DNA of 64,000 bases from positions 32,414 to 96,413 of the forward strand of contig CALFTK010000029.1 of assembly GCA_937916465.1 (NCBI GenBank), read 5' to 3'. This document shows positions 44,062 through 52,884 of the stretch, in pieces. Under the pieces are notes generated by a model. The model had not been told where the DNA came from and made no database searches. It saw nothing but the letters and a program-made list of their open reading frames with translations. Position numbers and translations under genes: made by a program. The DNA comes from an uncultured Bacteroidales bacterium (GTDB lineage: Bacteria; Bacteroidota; Bacteroidia; Bacteroidales; Bacteroidaceae). Position 1 is the first letter of the stretch, and each line of letters begins with the position of its first letter.

Positions 44062-44730
44062 ATGAATACACTATTTGTATCGCCCATAGATTTTACTTTT
44101 CTGGAAGTTATACTGAAAGGATTTGTAATAGGATTATTGGCTGCCGCACCTACGGGGCCGTCGGGCGTGTTGTGTATTCAAAGAACTCTCAATAAGGGAA
44201 GGTTAAAGGGATTTATGTCTGGATTGGGAGTTACCATAAGCGATACCATATATATATTGTGTACATCGTTTGGACTCTCATTGGTAATGGATTTTCTTCA
44301 AGAGAAACAGACCTTTTTTATAGTAAAGATGGTGGGTTGTGCCCTGTTGCTCATATTCGGAATTCATACTATACGTAATAATCCGTTGGCAAAGCAGAAA
44401 CAGACAAGTCAGAAAGATGAATCACTATTGTCATATACAGGTTCCGGTTTTTTGGTTGCTATAGCAAATCCTTTGGTAATCTTTATATATCTGGGAATGT
44501 TTGCTTATTTCTCATTTCCAATAAGTGAATTTGAAGGGGTAAAAAAGACTATTGCATTTGCATCGGTGATAGGTGGTGATGTGTGTTGGTGGCTATTTTT
44601 GTCATTCCTGATAAACAAACTGAGAAACCGGTTTGATTTACGTGGTATATGGATGATAAACAGAATACTGGGTTGTGTGTTGATAGCGGCATCTATTGTG
44701 TGGTGTATTTATACTTTAGCAACTATATAA
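44062..44730 (+). CDS. LysE family transporter
   Basis: A 222-residue membrane protein with about six helices. The N-terminal GLLAAAPTGPSGVLCIQRTLNKG is the typical LysE/RhtB motif, followed by GLGVTISDTIYILCTSFG. The family exports amino acids and related metabolites; the substrate here is unknown. It lies 17 bases after the DUF5723 gene and one base before a DUF4924 gene. Confidence 0.88.
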   Translation: MNTLFVSPIDFTFLEVILKGFVIGLLAAAPTGPSGVLCIQRTLNKGRLKGFMSGLGVTISDTIYILCTSFGLSLVMDFLQEKQTFFIVKMVGCALLLIFGIHTIRNNPLAKQKQTSQKDESLLSYTGSGFLVAIANPLVIFIYLGMFAYFSFPISEFEGVKKTIAFASVIGGDVCWWLFLSFLINKLRNRFDLRGIWMINRILGCVLIAASIVWCIYTLATI

Positions 44731-44731
44731 T

Positions 44732-45280
44732 ATGTTCTTATCAAGAGATTTAAGAGAAAAAAATATAGCTGAATATCTGCTATATATGTGGCAGATGGAG
44801 GACGTTGTTCGTGCTGCAGGTTTTGATATTGATAAATTGGATAGCCTTGTAGTTAAACAGAGTGGTCGTTCGGAACAAGAACAGTCTGAGTGGCTTGACT
44901 GGTTCCGCAACCTGATAGAGATGATGCTGTCCGAAGATAAAAAGACTAAGGGACATCTGCAGATTAATGAGAATATTATTGTGTTGCTGACCGATTTGCA
45001 TAATCGTCTTATATCTTCTGTTAAAACGGAAGATTATCGTGAACTATATTATAAGGTGCTTCCCTTTATTGTGGAGTTTCGCAAAAAGAACAATAGAACC
45101 GATACAGAAGAACTTCGTGATTGTTTTGATATGTTATACGGTGTGTTACTGTTAAGATTGCAACATACACAGATTTCAGAATCTACTGCTCAAGCAGTTG
45201 GCGCAATATCCAAACTATTGGGTATGTTATCGGAATATTACAAGAAGGATAAGATAGGTGAATTAGATTTAGAAGAGTAA
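44732..45280 (+). CDS. DUF4924 family protein
   Basis: A 182-residue soluble, mostly helical protein beginning MFLSRDLREKNIAEYLLYMWQ. It agrees with my memory of DUF4924, found in Bacteroidetes near prfC as here. No signal peptide, transmembrane segment or catalytic motif is visible. It ends nine bases before prfC, so the two are probably co-transcribed and it may have a translation-related role, but that is a guess from context. Confidence 0.8.
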   Translation: MFLSRDLREKNIAEYLLYMWQMEDVVRAAGFDIDKLDSLVVKQSGRSEQEQSEWLDWFRNLIEMMLSEDKKTKGHLQINENIIVLLTDLHNRLISSVKTEDYRELYYKVLPFIVEFRKKNNRTDTEELRDCFDMLYGVLLLRLQHTQISESTAQAVGAISKLLGMLSEYYKKDKIGELDLEE

Positions 45281-45289
45281 TAATAGTAT

Positions 45290-46858
45290 ATGGAAGAAGA
45301 GATTTCAAGGAGGAGAACGTTTGCCATTGTATCCCATCCGGATGCCGGTAAGACTACGCTTACAGAAAAGCTGTTGCTTTTTGGCGGACAGATACAGGTA
45401 GCAGGTGCAGTTAAATCGAACAAAATAAAGAAGAGCGCAACATCCGACTGGATGGAGATTGAAAAACAGCGTGGTATATCTGTTACCACATCTGTTATGG
45501 AATTTGATTATAATGGATATAAAATCAATATTCTGGATACTCCCGGTCACCAGGATTTTGCCGAAGATACATTTCGTACATTGACAGCCGTGGATAGCGT
45601 AATAATTGTGATTGATAGCGCAAAAGGTGTTGAGTTGCAGACCCGAAAACTGATGACGGTTTGTAGAATGAGAAACACTCCGGTAATTGTCTATGTTAAT
45701 AAATTGGATAGAGAGGGTAACGATCCTTTTGAACTGCTTGATGAATTGGAAGAGGAACTTCAAATAGGAGTACGTCCATTAAGTTGGCCTATAGAAAAGG
45801 GTGCCCGTTTTAAGGGTGTTTACAATATATACGAAGAGAAGTTGGATCTTTACACACCAAGTAAACAGACTGTTACAGAGAAAGTAGAGGTTGACGTTAA
45901 TAGTACAGAACTGGAAAAACATATAGGTGAACGTGAAGCCGAAAAATTGCGTTCAGATTTGGAACTTATAGAAGGTGTTTATGAACCATTTGATCATCAG
46001 GCATATTTGGATGGAAAATTGGCCCCTGTCTTCTTTGGCTCTGCACTGAATAATTTTGGTGTAAAGGAACTTTTGGATTGCTTTGTTCAGATTGCTCCAA
46101 GTCCGCGTCCTACTCAGGCAGAAGAACGTATTGTAAAACCAGATGATCCAAAGTTTACCGGTTTTATCTTCAAGATAACCGCAAATATTGATCCAAATCA
46201 CAGATCGTCTGTTGCATTTTGTAAGGTATGTTCGGGTAAATTTCAGCGCAACGAACCATATTATCATGTAAGATTGGGTAAAACTTTTCGTTTTTCGTCG
46301 CCTACACAATTCATGGCGCAACGTAAAAGTACCATTGAAGAGGCTTATCCGGGCGATATTATTGGTCTGCCTGATACGGGAAACTTTAAAATTGGCGATA
46401 CACTTACTCAAGGAGAAAATCTGCATTTCAGAGGACTGCCAAGTTTTTCACCTGAAATGTTTAAATATATTGAGAACGCCGATCCTATGCGTGCCAAGCA
46501 GTTGGCAAAAGGTTTGGACCAGCTTATGGGCGAAGGCGTGGCACAGATGTTCGTAAATCAGTTTAATGGCAGAAAACTGATAGGTACTGTTGGACAGTTG
46601 CAATTTGAGGTAATACAGTACAGACTTGAACACGAATACAATGCATTGTGTAAATGGGAACCTGCCAGTCTTTATAAAGCATGCTGGATAGAGAGCGATG
46701 ACGAAGAGGAACTGGCAATGTTCAAAAAGCGTAAATACCAGTTTATGGCAACCGATAAAGAGGGTCGTGATGTCTTTTTGGCAGATAGCGGATATGTACT
46801 GCAAATGGCCCAAATAGATTTCAAACATATAAAATTCCATTTTACCAGCGAATTTTGA
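45290..46858 (+). CDS. prfC: Peptide chain release factor 3
   Basis: A 522-residue translational GTPase that recycles RF1/RF2. All G motifs are standard: SHPDAGKTTL (G1), RGISVTTS (G2), DTPGHQDF with the catalytic His (G3), NKLD (G4). Domains II and III of the RF3 type follow. This is a useful contrast to the EF-G paralogue at 58944, where several of these motifs are changed. Confidence 0.97.
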   Translation: MEEEISRRRTFAIVSHPDAGKTTLTEKLLLFGGQIQVAGAVKSNKIKKSATSDWMEIEKQRGISVTTSVMEFDYNGYKINILDTPGHQDFAEDTFRTLTAVDSVIIVIDSAKGVELQTRKLMTVCRMRNTPVIVYVNKLDREGNDPFELLDELEEELQIGVRPLSWPIEKGARFKGVYNIYEEKLDLYTPSKQTVTEKVEVDVNSTELEKHIGEREAEKLRSDLELIEGVYEPFDHQAYLDGKLAPVFFGSALNNFGVKELLDCFVQIAPSPRPTQAEERIVKPDDPKFTGFIFKITANIDPNHRSSVAFCKVCSGKFQRNEPYYHVRLGKTFRFSSPTQFMAQRKSTIEEAYPGDIIGLPDTGNFKIGDTLTQGENLHFRGLPSFSPEMFKYIENADPMRAKQLAKGLDQLMGEGVAQMFVNQFNGRKLIGTVGQLQFEVIQYRLEHEYNALCKWEPASLYKACWIESDDEEELAMFKKRKYQFMATDKEGRDVFLADSGYVLQMAQIDFKHIKFHFTSEF

Positions 46859-46890
46859 TTGTAATTAATATTTATATAAACACGTTAAAT

Positions 46891-47721
46891 ATGAAAATAC
46901 CATTTGACAAGAAGAGAAAATACATAAAGGTAAGGAATATTGCCGATAAGGTTATAACAGTAGTGTTGTGGGTATATTTGGCTCTGTTCTGTTATGCACT
47001 CCTTCATTACGGTAGAAGGATTTTTGTAGCAGAGCGATTTAATATACCTACAATGTCTATGTATCCAACATTGCAACCCGGATATAGAGTCTGGGTGAAT
47101 AAACTGTTGTTTGGCGGCAGAATATATAAATCATTCAATTTTGAGGATCATGCACCGTTGGAGTGTTTCCGTATGCCCGGAATGCGCGATATAGAGCCGG
47201 GCGATATAATATGCTTCAACTATCCGTTGGGCTACGATGAATGGACAAAGATAGAGTTTAAGATAAACTATGTCTATTGTAAAAGAGTATTGGGAACTCC
47301 CGGTGATTCAATTGGCATTGATGATGGAATAAACTGGAATTCCAATTATGAAGGAACAATAGGAGTACTTGCAAATCAAATGTTGTTACAAGCTACTCCG
47401 GATAGTATCCTTTGGCAGGGACACTCTATGCAAACCATGCCTTTTACCAAACCGGTGTGGACTATTAAGAATTTTGGACCTTTGTATGTTCCCAAAGCCG
47501 GCGATGTAATAGTGATGGATGAAATGAATCGTGCAATTTATGGGCCTGTTATAGATTATGAAACCGGTTCCTGGCCGGATGAAACATTGACAGAGTACAC
47601 TTTTGCAAACAACTATTACTTTGCACTGGGCGATAATTCACTTGGTTCCAGCGATAGCAGACATTGGGGGTTTATTCCTGAAGACTTTATTATTGGTATT
47701 GTAACAAAAATTGTAAAGTAG
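46891..47721 (+). CDS. lepB: Signal peptidase I
   Basis: A 276-residue inner-membrane peptidase that cleaves signal peptides. One N-terminal helix (about 22-42), then the catalytic Ser in PTMSMYPTL, the Lys in YCKRVLGTPGD, and the box E GDNSLGSSDSRHWGF. The ATG at 46891 is preferred to an ATG at 46855 that would overlap prfC. Residues between the Ser and Lys contain the usual beta-rich insert. Its substrates include many exported proteins of this window. Confidence 0.93.
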   Translation: MKIPFDKKRKYIKVRNIADKVITVVLWVYLALFCYALLHYGRRIFVAERFNIPTMSMYPTLQPGYRVWVNKLLFGGRIYKSFNFEDHAPLECFRMPGMRDIEPGDIICFNYPLGYDEWTKIEFKINYVYCKRVLGTPGDSIGIDDGINWNSNYEGTIGVLANQMLLQATPDSILWQGHSMQTMPFTKPVWTIKNFGPLYVPKAGDVIVMDEMNRAIYGPVIDYETGSWPDETLTEYTFANNYYFALGDNSLGSSDSRHWGFIPEDFIIGIVTKIVK

Positions 47722-47728
47722 CTACATC

Positions 47729-47759
47729 TTTTGTGAATCTTCCTTTTTTTGTAATTTTG
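47729..47759 (+). promoter_or_regulatory. Promoter of the Sua5/YrdC gene
   Basis: TTTTG (47729-47733), 18 bases, then TAATTTTG (47752-47759). The predicted start of transcription is about 18 bases before the ATG at 47784, supporting that start. The -33 box partly lies in the very short gap after the signal peptidase gene. Confidence 0.7.
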
Positions 47760-47783
47760 CATCTCATTTATGTTACTAAAGAA

Positions 47784-48359
47784 ATGGATGAACAGATAAG
47801 GGAAGATGTTAAAAAGGCTTGTCAGGTTTTAAGAGATGGAGGAATTATACTGTATCCAACCGATACTGTATGGGGCTTGGGGTGTGATGCAGCAAATTCT
47901 GAAGCAGTGCGTCGTATTTTCAGCATCAAAAAGAGAGAAGACAGTAAATCTTTGCTGATGTTGTTGGATTCCGATGCTAAATTGAATTCGTATGTTCCCG
48001 ATATACCTGATGTGGCGTATGACCTTATTGATATGGCAAACCGCCCATTGACTATTGTATATGACAATGTGCGCTATGTTGCACCTGAAATGAAAGCCGA
48101 AGATGGTAGTGTGGGAATAAGAATAACAAATGAACCTTTTTCCAAGGAATTGTGTGCCCGTTTCAAGGGTGGAATAGTATCTACATCGGCAAATATCAGC
48201 GGTAATCCTGCGCCATCAAGTTTTAAAGATATATCCAAAGAGATAGTAGATGCGGTGGATTATGTTGTGTTGTATAGACAAAGTGAAACTATTAATTGTA
48301 AACCATCAAGTATCATTAAACTGGGTGCCGGTGGCTTGGTTAAAGTAATTCGTGAATGA
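47784..48359 (+). CDS. Threonylcarbamoyl-AMP synthase (Sua5/YrdC family)
   Basis: A 191-residue YrdC-domain protein that makes threonylcarbamoyl-AMP for the t6A37 modification of tRNA. Seen: GGIILYPTDTVWGLGCDA near residue 20, IKKREDSKSLLML, and STSANISGNPAP. It lacks the Sua5 extra C-terminal domain, so it is TsaC-type. The ATG at 47784 agrees with the promoter position. Confidence 0.93.
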   Translation: MDEQIREDVKKACQVLRDGGIILYPTDTVWGLGCDAANSEAVRRIFSIKKREDSKSLLMLLDSDAKLNSYVPDIPDVAYDLIDMANRPLTIVYDNVRYVAPEMKAEDGSVGIRITNEPFSKELCARFKGGIVSTSANISGNPAPSSFKDISKEIVDAVDYVVLYRQSETINCKPSSIIKLGAGGLVKVIRE

Positions 48360-48360
48360 T

Positions 48361-50160
48361 ATGAAAGATAGAGATACTGAATCATTGTTGAATAGATTTG
48401 TAATATGGCGTCAACAGCACATTAGCGAAAGACAATTTGTGTTGGTGTTGAGCCTTGTTGTGGGAGTACTCACCGCATTTGCAGCAATAGTGTTGAAGTC
48501 ATTGATTCATGAAATCCACCAATTCCTGACAAGTAGTTTTGATGATACCAGACAGAACTATCTGTTTTTGCTTTACCCTGTAATAGGTATATTTTTGTCG
48601 GGTCTTTTTATCCGATATGTAGTGCGTGACGATATAGGACACGGTGTTACAAAGATTCTATATGCTTTAGCCAAAAAGAATGGTAGAATTAAGCCTCATA
48701 ATATGGGATCGTCACTTGTTGCAAGTGCTATCACTATAGGTATGGGTGGTTCTGTTGGTGCTGAGGCTCCGATAGTACTGACAGGTTCTGCCATAGGTTC
48801 CAACATAGGCCGTATGTTTAAAATGGAACACAAAACATTAATGTTACTTATAGGGTGTGGTTCGGCAGGTGCAGTTGCCGGTATCTTTAAAGCCCCAATA
48901 GCGGGTCTTGTTTTTGTGCTGGAGGTGTTGATGCTGGATTTGAGTATGGGCTCACTTATTCCATTGTTGGTGTCATCGGTTACAGCTGCTACCATTTCAT
49001 ATATTTTTACAGGAACCGATGCTATGTTCGATTTTGCTGCAGCACATCCTTTTGATTTGTCCCGCATACCATACGTTCTGCTTTTAGGCGTTGTTTGTGG
49101 ATTGATAGCACTCTATTTTTCTTCTACAATGCATCGATTTGAAACATGGTTTAAGCGTTTTAAGAATCCATATATCAAGTTTTTGCTGGGCGCAATCATT
49201 TTAAGTGTGCTGATATTTCTATTCCCGTCTCTGTTTGGTGAAGGTTACGATACCATTACTCTATTGCTGAATAGTAATGCAATGGATGAAGAACTTGGTA
49301 ATCAGGTGTTGGCAGGTTCTCTATTCTTTAGCAAAAAAAGTTGGTTGCCACTCTACCTCATATTGGTTATATTGACTAAAGTTTTTGCATCAACTGCAAC
49401 AAATGCAGGTGGAGGATGCGGCGGTATTTTTGCACCAAGCCTCTTCTTGGGTTGTTTGACCGGTTTTGTTTTTGCATATCTTGTACACCGATTTGTACCC
49501 GGAGCATCATTATCCATGCAGAATTTTGCATTGTTTGGTATGGCTGGTTTGATGTCGGGGGTTATGCACGCTCCATTGACGGGTGTCTTTCTAATAGCAG
49601 AACTTACTGGCGGATATTCAATGTTCTTGCCTCTTATGATGGTATCGATAGTATCATATCTCACTATAAGAATATTTCAGCCCCACAGCATTTATTCAAT
49701 GCGTTTGGCTCAAAAAGGTGAATTGATGACCCACCACAAAGACCAGTCCGTACTATTGCTTATCAAGATGGAAAACGTAATAGAAAAGGAGTTCCTATCT
49801 GTTTCACCCGATATGGACTTAGGACAATTGGTTAACGTAATTGCTCGCTCTAAAAGAAATATCTTTCCGGTTTTGGACAATGAACATAGATTGATTGGTA
49901 TAATCAGTTTGGAAAGTATAAGAAATATTATGTTCCGTCAGGAACTATACCATAGGTTCGATGTTCAACGTCTTATGGAGAATGCTCCGGCCAGACTATC
50001 CGTAACCGATCCTATGGAGGTAGTAATGAAAAAATTTGAGGATACGGGGGCATGGAATTTGCCAGTGGAAGATGAAGATGGTAAATATGTTGGTTTTGTG
50101 TCCAAATCGAAGATTTTCAATTCGTATAGAAACGTATTGTTGGAACTGTCAGAAGAATAA
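48361..50160 (+). CDS. ClC chloride channel/antiporter with CBS domains
   Basis: A 599-residue membrane protein. The ClC core of about 15 helices carries the anion-site segments GMGGSVGAEAPIV, GIFKAPIAG and GGGCGGIFAPSLFLG; the usual gating Glu is in the GAEAP segment. Two C-terminal CBS domains (about 445-595) with FLSVSPDMDLGQLV and LMENAPARLSVTDPMEVV may sense nucleotides. ATG at 48361, two bases after the previous stop, is preferred; a GTG at 48352 would overlap. Fmt follows after two bases. Confidence 0.93.
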   Translation: MKDRDTESLLNRFVIWRQQHISERQFVLVLSLVVGVLTAFAAIVLKSLIHEIHQFLTSSFDDTRQNYLFLLYPVIGIFLSGLFIRYVVRDDIGHGVTKILYALAKKNGRIKPHNMGSSLVASAITIGMGGSVGAEAPIVLTGSAIGSNIGRMFKMEHKTLMLLIGCGSAGAVAGIFKAPIAGLVFVLEVLMLDLSMGSLIPLLVSSVTAATISYIFTGTDAMFDFAAAHPFDLSRIPYVLLLGVVCGLIALYFSSTMHRFETWFKRFKNPYIKFLLGAIILSVLIFLFPSLFGEGYDTITLLLNSNAMDEELGNQVLAGSLFFSKKSWLPLYLILVILTKVFASTATNAGGGCGGIFAPSLFLGCLTGFVFAYLVHRFVPGASLSMQNFALFGMAGLMSGVMHAPLTGVFLIAELTGGYSMFLPLMMVSIVSYLTIRIFQPHSIYSMRLAQKGELMTHHKDQSVLLLIKMENVIEKEFLSVSPDMDLGQLVNVIARSKRNIFPVLDNEHRLIGIISLESIRNIMFRQELYHRFDVQRLMENAPARLSVTDPMEVVMKKFEDTGAWNLPVEDEDGKYVGFVSKSKIFNSYRNVLLELSEE

Positions 50161-50162
50161 TT

Positions 50163-51152
50163 ATGAAGAGAGAAGATTTGAAGATAGTTTTTATGGGTAC
50201 TCCTGAATTTGCCGAGACAGCACTTCGTAAAGTTGTGGATTCAGGTTATAATGTAGTAGGGGTTGTAACGATGCCTGATAAACCAATAGGTCGTCATGGT
50301 AGCGTGTTGCAATCCAGTCCTGTGAAAAAATATGCTCTTTCTGTAGGATTGCCGGTATTACAACCTGAAAATCTGAAGGATGAATGTTTTATAAAAGAAC
50401 TAAAAGCATTAAATGCCGATATTCAGATTGTAGTGGCATTTAGAATGTTACCCGAAATGGTCTGGAATATGCCTCCTATGGGTACCTTTAATCTTCATGC
50501 TTCTCTATTGCCTCAATACCGTGGTGCAGCTCCTATAAATTGGGCAGTGATAAATGGAGAAAAAGAGACTGGTGTTACCACATTCTTCTTGAAACATGAA
50601 ATAGATACAGGCGATATTATTCGTCAGGAAAAGATTGCGATAGCCGATTCTGATAATGTAGAGATAGTACATGATAAACTAATGTATTTGGGTGCCGATT
50701 TGATAGTCAAAACATTGGATGATATTATAACAGGAAGTCTTAATACAAAAGCTCAGAAGGAGTTTTTTACAAATGAACTGGAACTTAAACCGGCTCCAAA
50801 GATATTTAAAGAGACGTGCAGGATAGATTGGAATAGAAGTTCAAAACAGGTGTATGATTTTATAAGAGGATTATCTCCATATCCCGCAGCCTGGACAGAA
50901 GTTTTTATGCCCGATGGTACAAAGTGTGATTTAAAGATTTTTGGAGCAGAAATAGTGGAAAATAACGTTCCTGCTTCAACCCCGGGAACAATAGATACCG
51001 ATTGTAAGAGCTATATTGAAATTAGTACTGCAGATGGAGCTTTGCGTATAACAGATTTGCAGGCATCCGGAAGAAAACGTATGCAGACCAAATCATTCTT
51101 ATGTGGCAATGATATCTCTTCCTGCTTCTGTGATTCTATTGTGCAGGAGTGA
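50163..51152 (+). CDS. fmt: Methionyl-tRNA formyltransferase
   Basis: A 329-residue enzyme that formylates initiator Met-tRNA. Seen: VFMGTPEFAETALRKV at the N terminus, the catalytic FNLHASLLPQYRGAAPINWA with Asn, His and later Asp, and the C-terminal tRNA-binding OB domain (about 210-325). Full length. Followed by a gap of 183 bases with a sigma-factor promoter. Confidence 0.97.
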   Translation: MKREDLKIVFMGTPEFAETALRKVVDSGYNVVGVVTMPDKPIGRHGSVLQSSPVKKYALSVGLPVLQPENLKDECFIKELKALNADIQIVVAFRMLPEMVWNMPPMGTFNLHASLLPQYRGAAPINWAVINGEKETGVTTFFLKHEIDTGDIIRQEKIAIADSDNVEIVHDKLMYLGADLIVKTLDDIITGSLNTKAQKEFFTNELELKPAPKIFKETCRIDWNRSSKQVYDFIRGLSPYPAAWTEVFMPDGTKCDLKIFGAEIVENNVPASTPGTIDTDCKSYIEISTADGALRITDLQASGRKRMQTKSFLCGNDISSCFCDSIVQE

Positions 51153-51198
51153 AAAAAGTACTGAATAACGCATTTTATGTGTTAAAATTATGCTGAAA

Positions 51199-51231
51199 TT
51201 TGTTTTTTAAGATTTTTTCACTTTATCTTTG
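51199..51231 (+). promoter_or_regulatory. Promoter of the sigma factor gene
   Basis: TTTG (51199-51202), 21 bases, TATCTTTG (51224-51231): full consensus. The leader before ATG 51336 is about 98 bases, longer than others here, and includes the small hairpin TGAAG/CTTCA (51246-51261). Confidence 0.7.
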
Positions 51232-51335
51232 CAATCGCAACCCACTGAAGGGTGCACTTCAACATTAGTATTAACTTAAAAAGAATTGCCTATAGACTGA
51301 ACCTTACTCGAATTAACTAAAACGAAGAAGAGGTA

Positions 51336-51929
51336 ATGGAAAATTTGAATCAAATGTCCGACGATGTATTGGTTGGACTATATTCAAACGGTAACAGTAA
51401 GGCGTTCGATATCCTGTTAGACAGATATAAGGATAAGTTATTTGCGTATATTCGTTTCATTATACGCAATAGAGAATTAGCAGAAGACATATTCCAAGAG
51501 ACATTTGTAAAGGCTATAGTGACTTTGCAAAAAGGTGCATATTCCTGTTCCGGTAAATTTGGTGCCTGGCTTACCCGTATAGCTCACAATCTGATGATAG
51601 ACTATTTCCGTCAAGAGAGAAATGAGAATAGTATATCGAATGACGAAACCGATTATGATCTATTCAATGATCGTCGTTTTTCCGATTTGACTATAGAAGA
51701 GGAAATGGTTAATGAGCAGACACTGCTTGATGTTCGTCGTCTGGTGAATGAACTGCCTGATAACCAGAGAGAAGTGGTATTTATGCGCTATTATCAGGAT
51801 TTAAGTTTTAAGGAGATTGCAGATATTACAGGAGTCTCTATCAACACAGCATTGGGCAGAATGAGATATGCGCTGATTAATATCAGAAGAATGGCCGAAG
51901 AGAAAGATATTAAACTTGTATTAGTGTAA
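51336..51929 (+). CDS. Sigma-70 family (ECF-type) RNA polymerase sigma factor
   Basis: A 197-residue sigma factor with region 2 (ILLDRYKDKLFAYIRFIIRNRELAEDIFQETF) and region 4 (LPDNQREVVFMRYYQDLSFKEIADITG), joined by a short linker: the ECF group 4 plan. There is no sigma region 1 or 3. No anti-sigma gene of the usual transmembrane type is next to it; the next frame encodes a 59-residue protein. It has its own consensus promoter and long leader. Its regulon cannot be read from sequence. Confidence 0.93.
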   Translation: MENLNQMSDDVLVGLYSNGNSKAFDILLDRYKDKLFAYIRFIIRNRELAEDIFQETFVKAIVTLQKGAYSCSGKFGAWLTRIAHNLMIDYFRQERNENSISNDETDYDLFNDRRFSDLTIEEEMVNEQTLLDVRRLVNELPDNQREVVFMRYYQDLSFKEIADITGVSINTALGRMRYALINIRRMAEEKDIKLVLV

Positions 51930-52011
51930 GTTTCGTAACTTTTTTTCATCCAAAATACTAAAACTGTTTTCTCTGCGTTTAATAAATACAAACGCTTAAA
52001 AATGGTTGCCT

Positions 52012-52191
52012 ATGGATGAAACTGCTACCTCTACTTTATTCCCAACGGAAAAAATGTTGCGAACAGCACTGAAAAATGAACGATATGGGACTCCATCTGA
52101 TAAAACTATCGATTTTATTCGTAGTTTTGCATCAAGTTTTCGTTTCATAGATGGAATGCCAGATGGTGCGGCATCATTTTCTTTGAATTAG
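52012..52191 (+). CDS. 59-residue conserved-type small protein after the sigma factor
   Basis: A short frame, MDETATSTLFPTEK at the start and FIRSFASSFRF then SFSLN at the end. The pattern of a helical IRxFAxSxxF segment with an N-terminal PTEK/LRTAL helix recalls small unnamed proteins next to sigma factor genes in other Bacteroidales. No transmembrane helix. The gap before it contains the hairpin GCGTTT/AAACGC (51975-51995). A partner or antagonist of the sigma factor is possible; nothing more can be said. Confidence 0.65.
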   Translation: MDETATSTLFPTEKMLRTALKNERYGTPSDKTIDFIRSFASSFRFIDGMPDGAASFSLN

Positions 52192-52228
52192 AAAACCGAT
52201 AACTTTATTGAACATAAAACAGTTTAAA

Positions 52229-52879
52229 ATGGGTGTATTGGTTGCTCCGTCGCTTTTGTCGGCAGATTTTGGAGATTTACGTAAGGATCTGGAGATGATA
52301 AACAACAGTGAAGCAGATTGGCTTCATCTGGATATTATGGATGGTGTGTTCGTTCCTAACATATCGTTCGGTTTTCCTGTACTTAAATATGTGGCTCAGT
52401 ATTGTACAAAACCATTGGATGTGCATCTTATGATTGTGCAGCCTGAAAAGTTTCTGGAAAGATTCAAGGAACTTGGTGTAATGTCGGTTAATGTGCATTA
52501 TGAAGCTTGTACCCATTTGAATAGAACAATAAATGAAATTAAGCGTCTTGGAATGAAGGCAGCAGTTACGCTGAATCCATCTACACCGGTCTCTATGCTT
52601 GAAGAGGTAATTAACGATGTGGATATGGTTTTGCTTATGACTGTAAATCCGGGTTTTGGCGGTCAGAAATTTATTCAGGGTTCATTGGATAAAGTACGCC
52701 GTTTAAAACAGATGATAATTGAACATAATTCACACGCATTGATTCAGGTTGATGGCGGCGTTAATTTTGAGACAGCGCCTCTGTTGGTGAAAGCAGGAGT
52801 GGATGTTCTTGTATCTGGCAATACCGTATTTAAAGCTGACAATCCAATAGAAACTATAAGCTTGTTAAAACATATTTGA
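52229..52879 (+). CDS. rpe: Ribulose-phosphate 3-epimerase
   Basis: A 216-residue TIM-barrel enzyme that interconverts ribulose-5-phosphate and xylulose-5-phosphate. Seen: APSLLSADFGDL, WLHLDIMDGVFVPN with catalytic Asp, MTVNPGFGGQKFI, and the phosphate-binding QVDGGV. ATG at 52229 gives the family start; a TTG at 52208 is not preferred. It links the arabinose products to the transketolase step. Confidence 0.96.
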   Translation: MGVLVAPSLLSADFGDLRKDLEMINNSEADWLHLDIMDGVFVPNISFGFPVLKYVAQYCTKPLDVHLMIVQPEKFLERFKELGVMSVNVHYEACTHLNRTINEIKRLGMKAAVTLNPSTPVSMLEEVINDVDMVLLMTVNPGFGGQKFIQGSLDKVRRLKQMIIEHNSHALIQVDGGVNFETAPLLVKAGVDVLVSGNTVFKADNPIETISLLKHI

Positions 52880-52884
52880 TATAA

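Noticed and set aside
45305..45763. 152-codon minus-strand frame inside prfC
   Set aside because: It overlaps the intact GTPase domain of RF3 and encodes a low-complexity Cys/Phe-rich sequence.
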